Positions 22,075 to 33,329 of a DNA stretch of 64,000 nucleotides are shown piece after piece. Source of the DNA: Haliclona indistincta. Taxonomy: Eukaryota; Porifera; Demospongiae; Haplosclerida; Chalinidae. The position numbers were made by a program, and so were the translations under genes. The stretch covers positions 8,659,761 through 8,723,760 of the forward strand of contig OZ024788.1 of assembly GCA_964017065.1 (NCBI GenBank). Reading direction: 5' to 3'. The notes beneath the pieces are model-generated. The model made no database searches. It saw only the letters and a list, made by a program, of their open reading frames with translations, and was not told the origin of the DNA. Position 1 is the first letter of the stretch. Every line of letters starts with the position of its first letter.

Positions 22075-22984
22075 CCGAAGGTGCTTATGCCTCGGTGGAA
22101 TGTTATGCATACATGCCTGTCTGACTAAATACACTGAACAATCAGTAATGAAAGTCTGCTGTTGAAAGTCTGAATTATTTAAAATCACTTACACAGTAAA
22201 CTGCAGATATTATACATTTCTGTACAGCTATCACAATGCAGTATAGTGGTGCAATCAGAAGCCAATCAGTGCTGACCACTAATTCAACTGGGCGTGTCTA
22301 CAATGTTCAGTACAGCCCATGCATACTGCATGAACACGAGCGAGATAGCTTCCATAGCTTGCTTACACAATTACTCTGGACCTGCGCTGTTATCCTGTCT
22401 AACCTATCAGCTTCTAGGTAGTCAACTGTGGACAGGTTTGCCTTTGAAGAACTCCAGATCGCCAGCACAGCCATGATCAATCGCGAGTAAGCAAATTGCG
22501 CCATAACTCACGAACTAAGCTTCGTATAAAGTTTTCACATGTTCTAGAGCGAGATAATACCGTGTACTACTTGCATTGTTAGTTTCACGGCTTAACTTTC
22601 AGCGTGAGCTACAAAACTGAACCAGCCGTGAGCAATTCACGCGGTAACTTACGCACTAAGCTTTAAAATCTAACTTTTAAAAATACAAATCCGAGCAAGT
22701 ATCGATTTCTACCCGTGTTGCTTGTTTCAGCGATTAGTTTTCTGCGAGCTACGAGAAATCGTTGCGACAGACTGACAGACAGACAGAATGACTGAATGAC
22801 AACACGACTACTGTAGGCCTCGTGGCTCCGCCCACCGAGGCATAACTAGAGCCATTGCAAACAGCAGTTCCAGCCACCAAACGATCAGTGGTCAAAAGTG
22901 GCCAACTGCTTTCTGCAACTAGAGCCATCGAAAACAGCAGTTCCAGCCACCAAACACTGCATTTTAGTCAGCAGATTTCGATTC

Positions 22985-23095
22985 TCTCACATTTCTTCGC
23001 TAATTTTCTGAAATTCTCTCTTGGGTTTCTTCGCTAATTTTCTGAAATTCTCTCTTGGGTTTCTTCGCTAATTTTCTGAAATTCTCTCTTGGGTC
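22985..23095. repeat. 34-base tandem repeat, three units
   Basis: Three copies of TTCTTCGCTAATTTTCTGAA + ATTCTCTCTTGGGT just inside the right terminal inverted repeat of the 16.2 kb unit. The left terminus has no such repeats. Confidence 0.85.
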
Positions 23096-23931
23096 TTGGG
23101 TTTAGGATTTAGTAGTTTTAGTCGCCGTTTCTTATTTCCCATTTCCCGTTTCTTATTTCCCATTTCCCGTTTCCTCGTTTCCCGTTCCTGGTTTTACCAG
23201 TACCCCCGCGCCGTATGGATCACGGAGAACACATAGTTTGTCTGGAGTCTTCGAAGAACGGTAAGCTCGCATAGGATCACCATTCTGCGTTTGCCTGATA
23301 ATTTCAAACGCCGTACAGGTCTACAAGCAAGTGTGGGCGAGGCTCGTATCCATTGCATGCATGCATGCGTAGGCGAGCTGATATAACGATTATTTTTAGC
23401 TACAAATTTAAAATTCTTAATAATAAAGAAAAACCATCAGCAACAGGAACACTAAACCAATGGTGGAAGCAAAGACAGCTCAGTACGTGCATGATATTGA
23501 ACTGCACTTCACTGAAAAAGAAAAAAAGGACACAAACAAGAAAATTAAAAAGATTTCTATCGAAATCAAAAGGATGTAGGGTTGTGAAATCTACCACTGG
23601 TCCACAATGTTAACTAACAAGGAACAAGCATGGAATGGTAACACGATTGACTTGCTAACAGACCATAGATCCCTACATCTGTGGCTGTACATAAGATCAG
23701 TATTTTGTCACAAACTGAATGCACGTTAGGTGTCAGTCAACAGCAACTAGCTGAACTAGCTATAGCCAACCACAGCAGCCACTGATGTAGGGATCTATGG
23801 TCTGTTAGCAAGTCAATCATGTTACCATTCCATGCTTGTTCCTTGTTAGTTAACATTGTGGGCCAGTGGTAGATTTCACAACCCTACATCCTTTTGATTT
23901 CGATAGAAATCTTTCTAATTTTCTTGTTATT

Positions 23932-25925
23932 ATACGTGTGCCATGAATTTAGTGGGAGTATACAATGCTCCCACGCGCATTCTTTCATGAGGTATTCATT
24001 TGTTCCATATTCGGAGAATCTTACATAGTGGATCGTTAGTAGATGTATCCATTGCATGCATTTCTGAGGAAGCAAAATAGAACTAATTTGTAACACGTCA
24101 GGGGAAAACTAAGAATGTACAATGCAGTAAGGATGTCTATTTCCTGATTAAGACAACAACAGCAGCATTCTCGCAAAATTGATAGTGGAGGCAAACACAT
24201 AATTTTGTAAAAATTTTATTGTGATGCAATAACTACCACGAGTATAACATATTGTACATACGTACATTTTCAGCTTCATTTCACTTACTGCAAGGGCTGG
24301 GTATTTGTACTTGTTTTCTTGCCTCTATTGAACTGATAGTTGTCCTAATAGTTACTATAATTATGGTGGAAAGCATTAATTAAAAGGCAATTGGCTTTAG
24401 TGACTTTTAAAGTATGTCAGGAGTTAATTTTTTTAATCCATAAAAATTAATGTTGCTATTAACACCTGTAACTTGGTTAGCCTTTGTTCAATTCTTGGAA
24501 CACTGTTTCTTCTACATGTAGCTATATTCACTTTATATAGGCCTAGTTTTGGACAAGATACACAGAAATGTGAGCTACGAAGCGAAAGCGACCAGGTTTT
24601 CACATTTTATAATGCTTATTATTGTTTAAGAAGCAGCCTACCACACTGCCTTTGGTTTGCTAGTTGTTTAGAACAACTACATATAGAATTTCAGCGCAGG
24701 CCGCATCTCTAGGAATAAGTAAATAATTTGTACCTCTTTGTAAGAGGACTCACATTTTCAGCATGCTGCTTGCACAAAGGAGCTAGTTGCGGCCTACAAT
24801 GAGGTCCTATGTCACATTGTTGTGTAACATAATTATTAAGTTATTCAAAGAATCAGTTAAAAGCGACACATGCACATACATGTGGCTTAATAGTTATCCA
24901 ACTACAATTACCACAACAAATAACTCTGTCATCTTATGATTGATCTTTTAATCTAGTTTAGTAATAGTAAGTGAAACTATTTCATACCTATCGGCCGCTC
25001 ATTGAGATATTATCAAATTGATTCTATAATAATTCTGCCTTCCAGTTAATATTGTCTTGGTTGTGCCAATGATCTAATAGGATCATAACATGTAACATAG
25101 ACAAACAAGTATATGTAGCACACACATGTTACCTTATTTTATAGACCATACTTTTCTTCAGACATACCACTACTAAGTATTTTAAGGAGTGATCAGATGA
25201 AACTGTAAAGATAAAGTATGATAACCAATACTGTAGTTAATTTCAATGACAGTTGTCATGATCAATACTGCGGTACATGCCTTACAATCACACAAACCAG
25301 CCAAAATAGGTATAAAAGAAGGAATAAACTATCAAAGGAATAGGTCATTGTACTCATGTACATGTGCATTGATAATCAAGGAACTGGACTCTGCCAATAT
25401 TAAGTCACTAAAGCCAAGTGCCTTTTAATTTTGCTTTCCACCATTTGGGACAACTGTCAGTTCTCTAGAGGCAAGAAAACAAGTAAAAAAATACCCAGCC
25501 CTTGCAGTAAGTGAAATGAAGCTGAAAAAATGCATGTACAATAATGTTATACATGTGGTAGTTATTGCATCTAATAGCATTTTTTGTTTGCCTCCACAAG
25601 CAGTTATGCGGGCATACTGCTGTTGTTGTCTTAATCAGGAAATAAAATTAATACATGTATGTGAAATCCTTACCGCAATGCACATTCTTAGTTTTCCCCT
25701 GTCGTGTTACAAATTAGTTCTGTTTTGCTTCCTCAGAAATGTATGAAATGGATACATCCACTAACGATCCACTATATAGGATTGTCCAAATATGGAACAA
25801 ATGAATACCTCATGGAAGAATGCACGTGGGTGCATTTGTATACTCCCACTAAATTCATGGCACACGTATATAAACTGGTTGCATTTTCAGTCGATTTACT
25901 GTAGCTATAATAATAGTGACTAGAA
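23932..25925. other. upstream region of receptor gene 1 with a large inverted repeat
   Basis: No gene. The left arm (6307-6446 continuing at 23932 to about 24420) is repeated inverted at about 25385-25970, ending inside exon 1 of gene 1. The outer tip of the left arm therefore carries a reversed remnant of exon 1 and its proximal promoter. The centre (24420-25385) is AT-rich. The whole block is paralogous to 31257-33329. Confidence 0.7.
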
Positions 25926-28126
25926 ATGGTCAAATCAACTGCAAGAGCTGTCCTTCTAGCATTTATTGGTTCTGCAATGATCTCATTGACTAGAAGCTTC
26001 CTATGTGATGATGCAGGTAAGAAATATATGCACTATCAAACTGCATGCATACAGCAATTATTATGTTGCATTATCACTTTCTTATTACATGTACAGATTC
26101 TACAGGGGATTTTGTGACACTTGATGTGAACTGTTCGAGTGGTGCAGTTAGTTGGACAGCACAATCGCCTTTTCTTGCATCAATAACAGTTGAGTCAGTA
26201 TGCAGTGGAAATAATTCTAATTCAGTGAGAAATTCTCATTCGGAAACCGTAAATAGTGTCACATTGTCCTTTCTCCATTTAGTCAGTGGAAGTTGTTAAT
26301 CGTGCATCACCAGGTTTCAAACTTGCCACAGCAGACAATCTACCACCAACAGAGCCTGGAGAGGTGTGTGTACTGACAGCATGCTATCAACTTATTGGTA
26401 CTATCGGGTACAAAATGACTCGAGCAATCTATCAACCCACTTGCAAAGCTGGTACATGAAAATTGCAATTAATTACAAACATTATAAATTGTTTCCTGAT
26501 AGAATCGCCTATACCTAATTCAACCTTTTCGATGACAGTGCCTGCTACCTCCCAAGCTACTACTAGTGTTGTCATCAGTACTAATACTTCGAGTAAGTTA
26601 GTAGTGCTACGATAAAAATCACTGTATAAGCACTTGGTACATGACTACTGGATGGTAGTAGTAGTCACATGACCACAGTATGTTAGTATCATGCTCACTG
26701 AATGAAAGTCACATGATTTTCATGATAGTACACAGCATGCATGTTTATTGCCTGAGTCATACAGTACTGACTTCCCTTCTGTGCAGTTTGTAACTTTAGT
26801 AGCTGTGTTGATAATTGACTGGTAGATGATGTTACATGTGTCTCTCAACCTTCAGCAGATGCAGTGTTGCACGCTTTTATTAAACTTGATTTTATTAAAC
26901 CTAGGTCTCGACTCTCCATCTCAATCAACCATGTATACTTCAAGTTCGCTACAATCAATGTTATCAAGCACAATTCAATCAACAATGTCTGCATCACATT
27001 TGACTCCGATATCAGATGACATTTTTAAAACTTTTTCAACAATAATACCGTCTTCAAGTTCACAAATTCTACCTTCTGTTGCACCTGCAGCTTGTTCAGG
27101 TACATTAAATTTGATCTGTAACGTTAACCACACCCCAGGCTGGTCAGCTCCACCCCTGTATTTTAGAGAACTTGCCTGGGGATGATAATGATGATTGTGC
27201 ATGTAGATTGCTTGAGCTTGACAATAATAGTTTTTAGCAAATACTTTCACATGCGTAACGTACTTGCAAAGGTATTGACAAATTTAGCCATCTTCAACCA
27301 ATCGTCTATTAATATGCCAGCAGCCAACTTTCATGTTAATTATCTGCCTATCAGTAATTTCTTCTCCTGATTGAGAAACTTATTCATTTTTTCATGAGTT
27401 TCCCATGACTTTACTGGATTCCGTTCTTTTTGAAGTTAAGCGTTTAGGGTTTTGATTCTGGATTTCTCAGTATAGGCTACTGGATAAACCTTGCTACTAC
27501 ACTGTACTAGATTTATGTTGGCTGTTCTCAGTTCCCTTATACCCACTGCTCTCTTATACCCACTGCTCTCTTATACCCACTGCTCTCTTATACCCACTGC
27601 TCTCTTATACCCACTGTTCTCTTATACCCACTGTTCTCTTATACCGGCTGTTCTCTTATACCCACTGTTCTCTTATACCGGCTGTTCTCTTATACCCACT
27701 GTTCTCTTATACCGCCTGCATGTTCTCTTATTCAGTTGGGGAAATATGTCTGATCATCTACATGCATGTTTTGTACTGCTAATTATTCACTTGAGTCTTA
27801 TGTTTAAGTTAATAATGTATACAAAAGAGAATGAGCATGTCATTCGCATTCTGACCATGCTATTCAATTTGAAATTTTTGCAGATAATCAGACAATATTG
27901 CTAGTGTCTACTATTCCAATGGCTATCATGCTAGTTGTCATCCTACTCGTGCTCATACTAGCATTGTTCATATTATATAACAGAAGAACAGGGCATGGAG
28001 TAAAGTATGTGAAATAATTATAATAATACATGTAGCATGACAACATTTTCATTATTGTTTCCTCGTAGAGATGCACGGGCTGATTATGAACTTGATTTTA
28101 AGCAAGAGAAAATTATTATGTGCTGA
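25926..28126 (+). CDS. receptor gene 1: small type I membrane protein, short type-2 tail
   Basis: Unrecognised family. Exons inferred with matching phases: 25926-26016, 26097-26248, 26283-26451, 26503-26592, 26905-27099, 27884-28004, 28069-28126 (291 residues). Signal peptide (MVKSTARAVLLAFIGSAMIS). Ectodomain with VNCSSG, TVESVCSG and LPPTEPGEVCVLTACY, the same cysteine landmarks as genes 2-5. Ser/Thr-rich mucin-like stalk (QSMLSSTIQSTMSASHL, IIPSSSSQILPS). TM helix (IPMAIMLVVILLVLILALFI), then a basic stop and a short tail ending DYELDFKQEKIIMC. The intron before the TM exon holds a 17-base minisatellite. Intron 2 is only 34 bases. Ectodomain exons are near-identical to gene 2, but stalk/TM/tail exons match genes 3-5. 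Function unknown; surface recognition is inference. Confidence 0.7.
27530..27722. repeat. 17-base minisatellite in an intron of receptor gene 1
   Basis: About 11 units of CTTATACCCACTGTTCT (variants GCTCT, CCGGCTG). Remnants occur at the same intronic position in genes 3 (38395-38420), 4 (52645-52690) and 5 (61553-61620), and as a large array at 43770-44480. Confidence 0.9.
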
Positions 28127-28418
28127 TAGTCATAATTACATGCAAGTGAAATGAGCTATGTATCAAACAATTTACAGACATCACGAACTTCGCAGCACAT
28201 GTGATGATTATAGTTCCAAATTCCTTTTAACTTTGAACTACTTTGTTGTCAATAAACTGTTACTGTATTTACCATGTACGTACATGTGTCGTTTTAAACT
28301 GAATTAAAGTGACTCTTGGAATGATCATTGATGATTATTATGATGTACAAGGTATCTGCTGGAACTTTGTGCTGATTCTTTGTTTGGGAGATTAGTGCTC
28401 GACTATTATACATCATCT

Positions 28419-29174
28419 ATTACCGGCTTCTGAGCTCAGACGGGGGGTACATATAGACCATCACTATAATATAGATAATCTTTTATGCTTTACGATTGTG
28501 ACATGATGTCAGGCATAGATGGCCTGTTACACGTTGCAGAAGCAATGCAGGTTAACCTACATTGTATCACTTACAAAAATACATGCTTTCTTTGTAAATT
28601 TGCTGCTAACAAAACAAAATGGTTTAGCTCTTACTATGAATGCTTCAAATGAACTCATCTTGATCTATTTCTCTTATTCAGGAGCTTACTGGATTTGTGT
28701 TGAAAGCAACACTAAGTCTAGTATAGTGTTAAACTTGAATGGTACTGGCATTAAAGGCACAGATTCAGACACTGCTTTGTCTCTCACTAAAATGCTTGAA
28801 ATGAACACGTCACTTACACATCTTGATCTCTCAAATTATTACCACATACAATGAGAGCATCCCTGTTTCAAGGCCTCAAAGATAGTGACACATTACATCA
28901 CTTGAATGTACACAACTTAGGAATATCAGATAATGAAGCTCCAATCATTGCCCAGGTGCTTAAAACCAACAATTCTCTTCAAACAGTGGACAATACTAGT
29001 ATCTCTCTTTGTGATGGTATTCGGCTTATTCTTGAATCACTTCAGCTTAATACTATGTTAAAAAAGCTGTATGTTACTAAATTGAATGGAAAAACAGAAG
29101 ATGCTGTAAGATATGTTGATCGAGCTCGATTTAACAAACAACTTCCTTCTATTGATATAGTCCGAAAAGTATGA
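28419..29174 (+). pseudogene. leucine-rich-repeat relic 1 (ribonuclease-inhibitor/NLR type)
   Basis: LYDCDMMSGIDGLLHVAEAM (about 28480-28548), then after an AG acceptor IVLNLNGTGIKGTDSDTALS and LTKMLEMNTSLTHLDLSN. A frame change follows near 28850, then SLFQGLKDSDTLHHLNV, ISDNEAPIIAQVLKTNNSLQ and a C-terminal segment to a stop at 29174. The pattern of about 28-residue repeats (L-x-x-L-D-L-S-x-N, A-x-x-L-x-x-N-x-x-L) is that of NLR/ribonuclease-inhibitor LRRs. No NACHT domain is present. It may be the 3' end of a broken gene. Confidence 0.6.
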
Positions 29175-30485
29175 ATATTTCTTCATACGCTATCAGCACC
29201 AATGCAAGCCAGTGCAGTAGTGTCTTTAATTATTATGTTTTTTATTTGTAAAAAACATCTTGAAAATAACTATCTTTGTACAATCGAGTGAGCAAGACAA
29301 GCGGGTTTGTGATAGTTATACTGTACATGTGTTTTTGCAGGTCAAATGCAATAATAATTTTTTCTGAAAAACTGATCTTAACAATTGGGTGGTGCATGCT
29401 CATTTTTATGTACTACTTTAAGGACAACTTTATGTGTATTATTAATGCATGCTATGGCATATACTGCAGTTACGTGGTTGCACTGCATGTAATTCAGCTA
29501 GCTAATAATAAGAGTTTGGTTCAGTACTAACAGGAATTGCACTTATAGTAGTATGTTACTTACAATTCTTAGAACAGCTTCCGTACCATAAACTGCATGT
29601 AATTGATACATGCGTTTGTGTTTACTATACACGTGCTCATATTGTTATTAAATTAGCAGATCATGTATCGGCATTCAATGTACCTTATGATACTGTACCT
29701 AAGTGATGCATGACTTCACAGTGTGCAGGAACAATTTGTTTGATTGAGCAGCCAAGTGTGATAACTACGTACCATGCATACCACATAACACATTCTGCTG
29801 TAACAAACAAAGACTACATGTGCGATCTTGATATGCATATGTAGTTACTGTAATGTATAACAAACTAGGGAGTGTCCGGTTATGTGTTGACTAAAACCAC
29901 CGTAAAAGTAGAGGAAGTCACTGAGTTAGCTGTTTTACATCTGTAATAGATTAATTACATGCACAATTACATCCAGCTATAACTTGCACCATGTGTGGAA
30001 AGCAAAACAATCGGAGGCATATGGCTAGCCGCCCAACAATACATAGTTCAAGAGATATATTCAGTGGTATGCATTGAGCATATGAAATTATATAGTACTT
30101 CTCCATAATTACAGAATGATGAAGTGTTAGTTCTGAATCAAATGTCGTTGCCATTTTCATGCTTGATACACAATAATTATAACAAGAACAGCATCTATTC
30201 AGTTCTTATTGCTAGTTTCCACATGCATGCATGCCAAGTGCAGTCCATTTATACTAATACAATTATGAAATTTACACCGGTATTCAGTTATTCTCCTGAG
30301 ATATGCGTATGGAATCAAACACCATTTAATTTTTAAGAAGCTATATAGACATAATTATTACTGAGCAATGCAATGTACATGTAATATTGGTTTTTGAAGT
30401 GCACGGCACTTGGTTGCCATTTTGATTATTATTAGCAGGTAATTAATTTAAAAAGAAAGTCAATAATAAAAATCAATACAGGGAA
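29175..30485. other. intergenic, one arm of the inverted duplication
   Basis: No gene seen. The sequence matches, inverted, 35150-36790 (for example TATGCATATGTAGTTACTGT near 29834 against its inverse near 35700). The other arm has an extra 560-base insertion. Confidence 0.6.
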
Positions 30486-30503
30486 TTCATCATTAAAAAA
30501 TAG

Positions 30504-31253
30504 TTAATCTTGAGTTAGTTCTTTGACTGTAGCTGGTGGTGGACATGCTGCACTGTTCCAAGAATCGATTTCAACTTTTTGATAGTCTGACATAACATGG
30601 GGCTGTGTTACGTAGATCCCATTGTAGCTTGGTGGACACCTATCCTGCTGTGAATCGGTCTCAATGCTACTCGAAAGTGATGTGTAGTTATCAGATTCTG
30701 CTGACTCTAGAGTTTGTGCAGTTGTCACGGATCCACATCCTGAATCATTATCTAGCTTTAACTGACAATTTGTGTGCATAAATGCAGCTGTAGACTCTTC
30801 ATAGAAGGAGACAATTTCACGGCTGCTTAAGTCAGAACCGGACTCCAAATGATGCAAGGGTTGCACAAGTGTGACCACTGAACCACTAAAATGGGACATT
30901 CCCTCTAAATCGATTTCTTGTAAAACAATTATGTAATTACGTTTATATGTTAATTACTTCAAATTTGAAATCCAAATCCATTTCATGAAACTAAAGTTCA
31001 GTAACAAATCTGTGTATATCGCATTAGAGTTGGTGTTTAAAAAGACAAAATGTAAAACCTTTTCTTTGATGTTGTTTTCACTGCAAATATGACCACAAAA
31101 AGTGTGGTGATCAGGAGAGCCATTACAAGTAGCAATGTAATACTTAGTGGAAGAGCAGCTGCTTATTGTGGTATAAACAGGCAATGACCAGAATCTCCTG
31201 GTGGCATAGTCTGAGTCTGAATAAGACCCAGTGAAACTGTCTATTGTGTGGTT
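30504..31253 (-). pseudogene. orphan type-1 tail of a receptor gene (no ectodomain)
   Basis: The 131-codon tail frame (30899 down to 30504) starts MSHFSGSVVTLVQPLHHLES and contains CPPSYNGIYVTQPHVMSDYQ. It is about 95% like the gene 2 tail. The TM exon (about 31030-31160) is preserved in sequence but has a deletion of about 45 bases before LLVMALLITTLFVV that breaks the frame. The acceptor before the tail also differs from gene 2 (ACAAG|AAATC against ATAG|GAAATC), shifting phase. Similarity stops at 31253; exons 1-4 are absent. Confidence 0.8.
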
Positions 31254-31256
31254 TTA

Positions 31257-33329
31257 GTATAATGTTTGCGCGATTTCCGCATTAAGTGTTCTGTGGCTTT
31301 GCAATAAATGCTAGAAGGACAGCTCTTGCAGTTGATTCGATAATTTCTAGTACAGCTACAGTAAATCGACTGAAAATGCAACCAGCTTATTATTATACGT
31401 GTGCCATGAATTTAGTGGGAGTATACAATGCACCCACGCACATTCTTCCATGAGGTATTCATTTTGTTCCATATTCGGAGAAACTTACATAGTGGATCGT
31501 TAATAGATGTATCCATTGCATGAATTTCTGAGGAAGCAAACTAGAACTAATTTGTAACACGTCAGGGGAAAACTAAGAATGTGCAATGCGGTAAGGATGT
31601 CTATTTCCTGATCAAGACAACAACAGCAGCATTCTCCCATAATATTATTGGTTGTGGAGGCAAACACATATTGTTTTATATATAAAATTTATTGTGATGC
31701 AATAACTACCACGAGTATAACATTATTGTACATACATTTTTCAGCTTCATTTCACTTACTGCGCAAGGGCTGGGTATTTTTTACTTGTTTTCTTGCCTCT
31801 AGATAACTGACAGTTGTCCTAATAGTTACTATAATTATGGTGGAAAGCATTAATTAAAAGGTACTTGACTTGGTCAGGAGTTTACTTTTTTAATTCAGAA
31901 AATGTTGCTATTAACACCTGTAACTTGCATGGTTAGCCTTTGTTCAATTCTTGGAACACAGTTTCTTCTACATGTAGCTATATTCACTTTATATAGGCCT
32001 ATAGTTTTGTAATTTTTGGACAAGATACACAAAAATGTGAGCTACGAAGCGAAAGCGACTAGGTTTTCACATTTTATAATAATTATTATGAATTTCAAGA
32101 AGCAGGCCACCACACTGCCTTTGGTTTGCTAGTTGTTTAGAACAACTACATAGCTAACTTTTCAGTGCAGGCCTCATCTCTAGGAATAAGTAAACAATTT
32201 GTACCTCTTACTGTAATAAGCACCTAGAGGAACATTTTCACGGCATGCTGCTTGCACAAAGGAGCTAGTTGCATTCTACAATATGAGCTCCTATGTTGTG
32301 TAACATAATTATGTTGAATCAGTTTAAAACGACACACATGTGGCTTAACAGTGATGCAACTACAATTACCACAACAAATACTCTGTCATAATAGTAATTA
32401 TGTGAAACTATCGGCCGCTTTACTGACTCATTGAGATATCACATTGATTCTATTATAATTTTGCCTTCCAGTCAATATTGTCTTGGTTGTGCCAAATGAT
32501 CTAATAGTGACATACCGGTAATATACATGTAACATAGACAAAAAAGTATGTACCACACACATGTTCCCTTAGCTTACTGTTTCGCCCAGCAGAATCAATG
32601 ATAACCAATACTGGGGTTAAACAGTTATCATGATCAATACTGCTTTTATTTAAGTACATGCTTTATAATCACACAAATCAGCCAAAATAGGTATAAAAGA
32701 AGGAATAAACTATCAAAAGAATAGGTCATTGTACTCATAATTGTACATGTGCATCGGTAATCAAGGAACTGGACTCTGCCAATATTAAGTCACTAAAGTC
32801 AAGTGCTTTTTAATTTTGGTTTCCACCATTTGGGACAACTGTCAGTTCTCTAGAGGCAAGAAAACAAGTAAAAATACCCAGCCCTTGCAGTAAGTGAAAT
32901 GAAGCTGAAAAAAATGCATGTACAACGGTGATGTACAATAATGTTATACATGTGGTAGTTATTGCATCTAATAGCATTTTTTGTTTGCCTCCACAAGCAG
33001 TTATGCGGGCATACTGCTGTTGTTGTCTTAATCAGGAAATCAAATTAATATGTGGATAATTGACATCCTTTCCGCAATGAACATTCTTAGTTTTCCCCTG
33101 ACGTGTTACAAATTAGTTCAGTTTTGCTTCCTCAGAAATGCATGAAATGGATACATCCACTAACGATCCACTATATAGGATTGTCCAAATATGGAACAAA
33201 TGAATACCTCATGGAAGTTAAGAATGCACGTGGGTGCATTTGTACACTCCCACTAAATTCATGGCACACGTATATAAACTGGTTGCATTTTCAGTCGATT
33301 TACTGTAGCTATAATAATAGTGACTAGAA
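31257..33329. other. upstream region of receptor gene 2
   Basis: No gene. Direct paralogue of the gene 1 upstream region without the 17.5 kb insertion (the empty TTATT site is near 31390). It has the same internal inverted arms (31257-31900 against about 32790-33380). Confidence 0.75.

Larger units (their letters stand above)
17990..22850. repeat. 'GCCTCGGTGG' repeat array, right part
   Basis: No genes. Mosaic of about 540-base diverged units. Two pairs are near-identical direct copies: about 18240-18780 with 20769-21310, and about 19660-20100 with 20280-20720. Units share GGACCTGCGCTG, GCGCCATAACTC, CAACTGGGCGTG and a tail of CAGACAGACTGACAGA. Several are separated by a hairpin TATGCCTCGTGGCTCCGCCC + ACCGAGGCATA (starts near 19530, 19571, 19634, 20738, 21333, 21412, 22816). 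The GACA/GACT tails recall SINE tails, but no RNA polymerase III promoter boxes were recognised. Confidence 0.65.
6965..23205. mobile_element. 16.2 kb Mutator-like composite unit
   Basis: The termini are inverted repeats of about 110-130 bases, nearly identical (GGGTACTGGTAAAACCAGG, then short runs of GGGAAATGGGAAATAAGAAAC, here in pieces, then CGGCGACTAAAACTACT). A perfect 9-base duplication CCGCGCCGT flanks them (6956-6964, 23206-23214). The uninterrupted family A copies (about 46810, 62835) show the pre-insertion site. Long TIRs and a 9-base TSD fit the MULE superfamily, but no MULE transposase is visible. The cargo is a Helentron, a hAT remnant, another 9-base-TSD element and repeat arrays. 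Whether all cargo moved with the unit or landed later cannot be told here. Confidence 0.8.
6447..23926 (+). mobile_element. family A element split by a 16.2 kb nested insertion
   Basis: The 5' part (6447-6964) begins with a hairpin (arms AGGGAGGCAC and GTGCCTCCCT), then ATGTAGGGTTGAACGAG and AAGATGGCGGCTAC. The 3' part (23206-23926) ends with the foldback module and TTTTCTTG. A 5-base duplication TTATT flanks it (6442-6446, 23927-23931). The paralogous region at about 31390-31400 shows the empty site (CAGCTTATTATTATACG). Uninterrupted relatives are 46313-47523 and 62082-63551. No coding capacity belongs to family A itself. Confidence 0.85.

Noticed and set aside
18000..22800. tRNA-derived SINE or tRNA gene in the repeat array
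   Set aside because: I could not find a convincing A box/B box pair or a cloverleaf by eye.
24473..24712. 79-codon frame with hydrophobic start (MVSLCSILGTLFLLHV)
   Set aside because: The paralogous sequence at 31925-32170 has indels that break it, so it is not under coding constraint.
27491..27904. Protein with LLYPLFSYTHCS repeats
   Set aside because: 17-base intronic minisatellite of receptor gene 1; the same applies to frames at 43716-44307.
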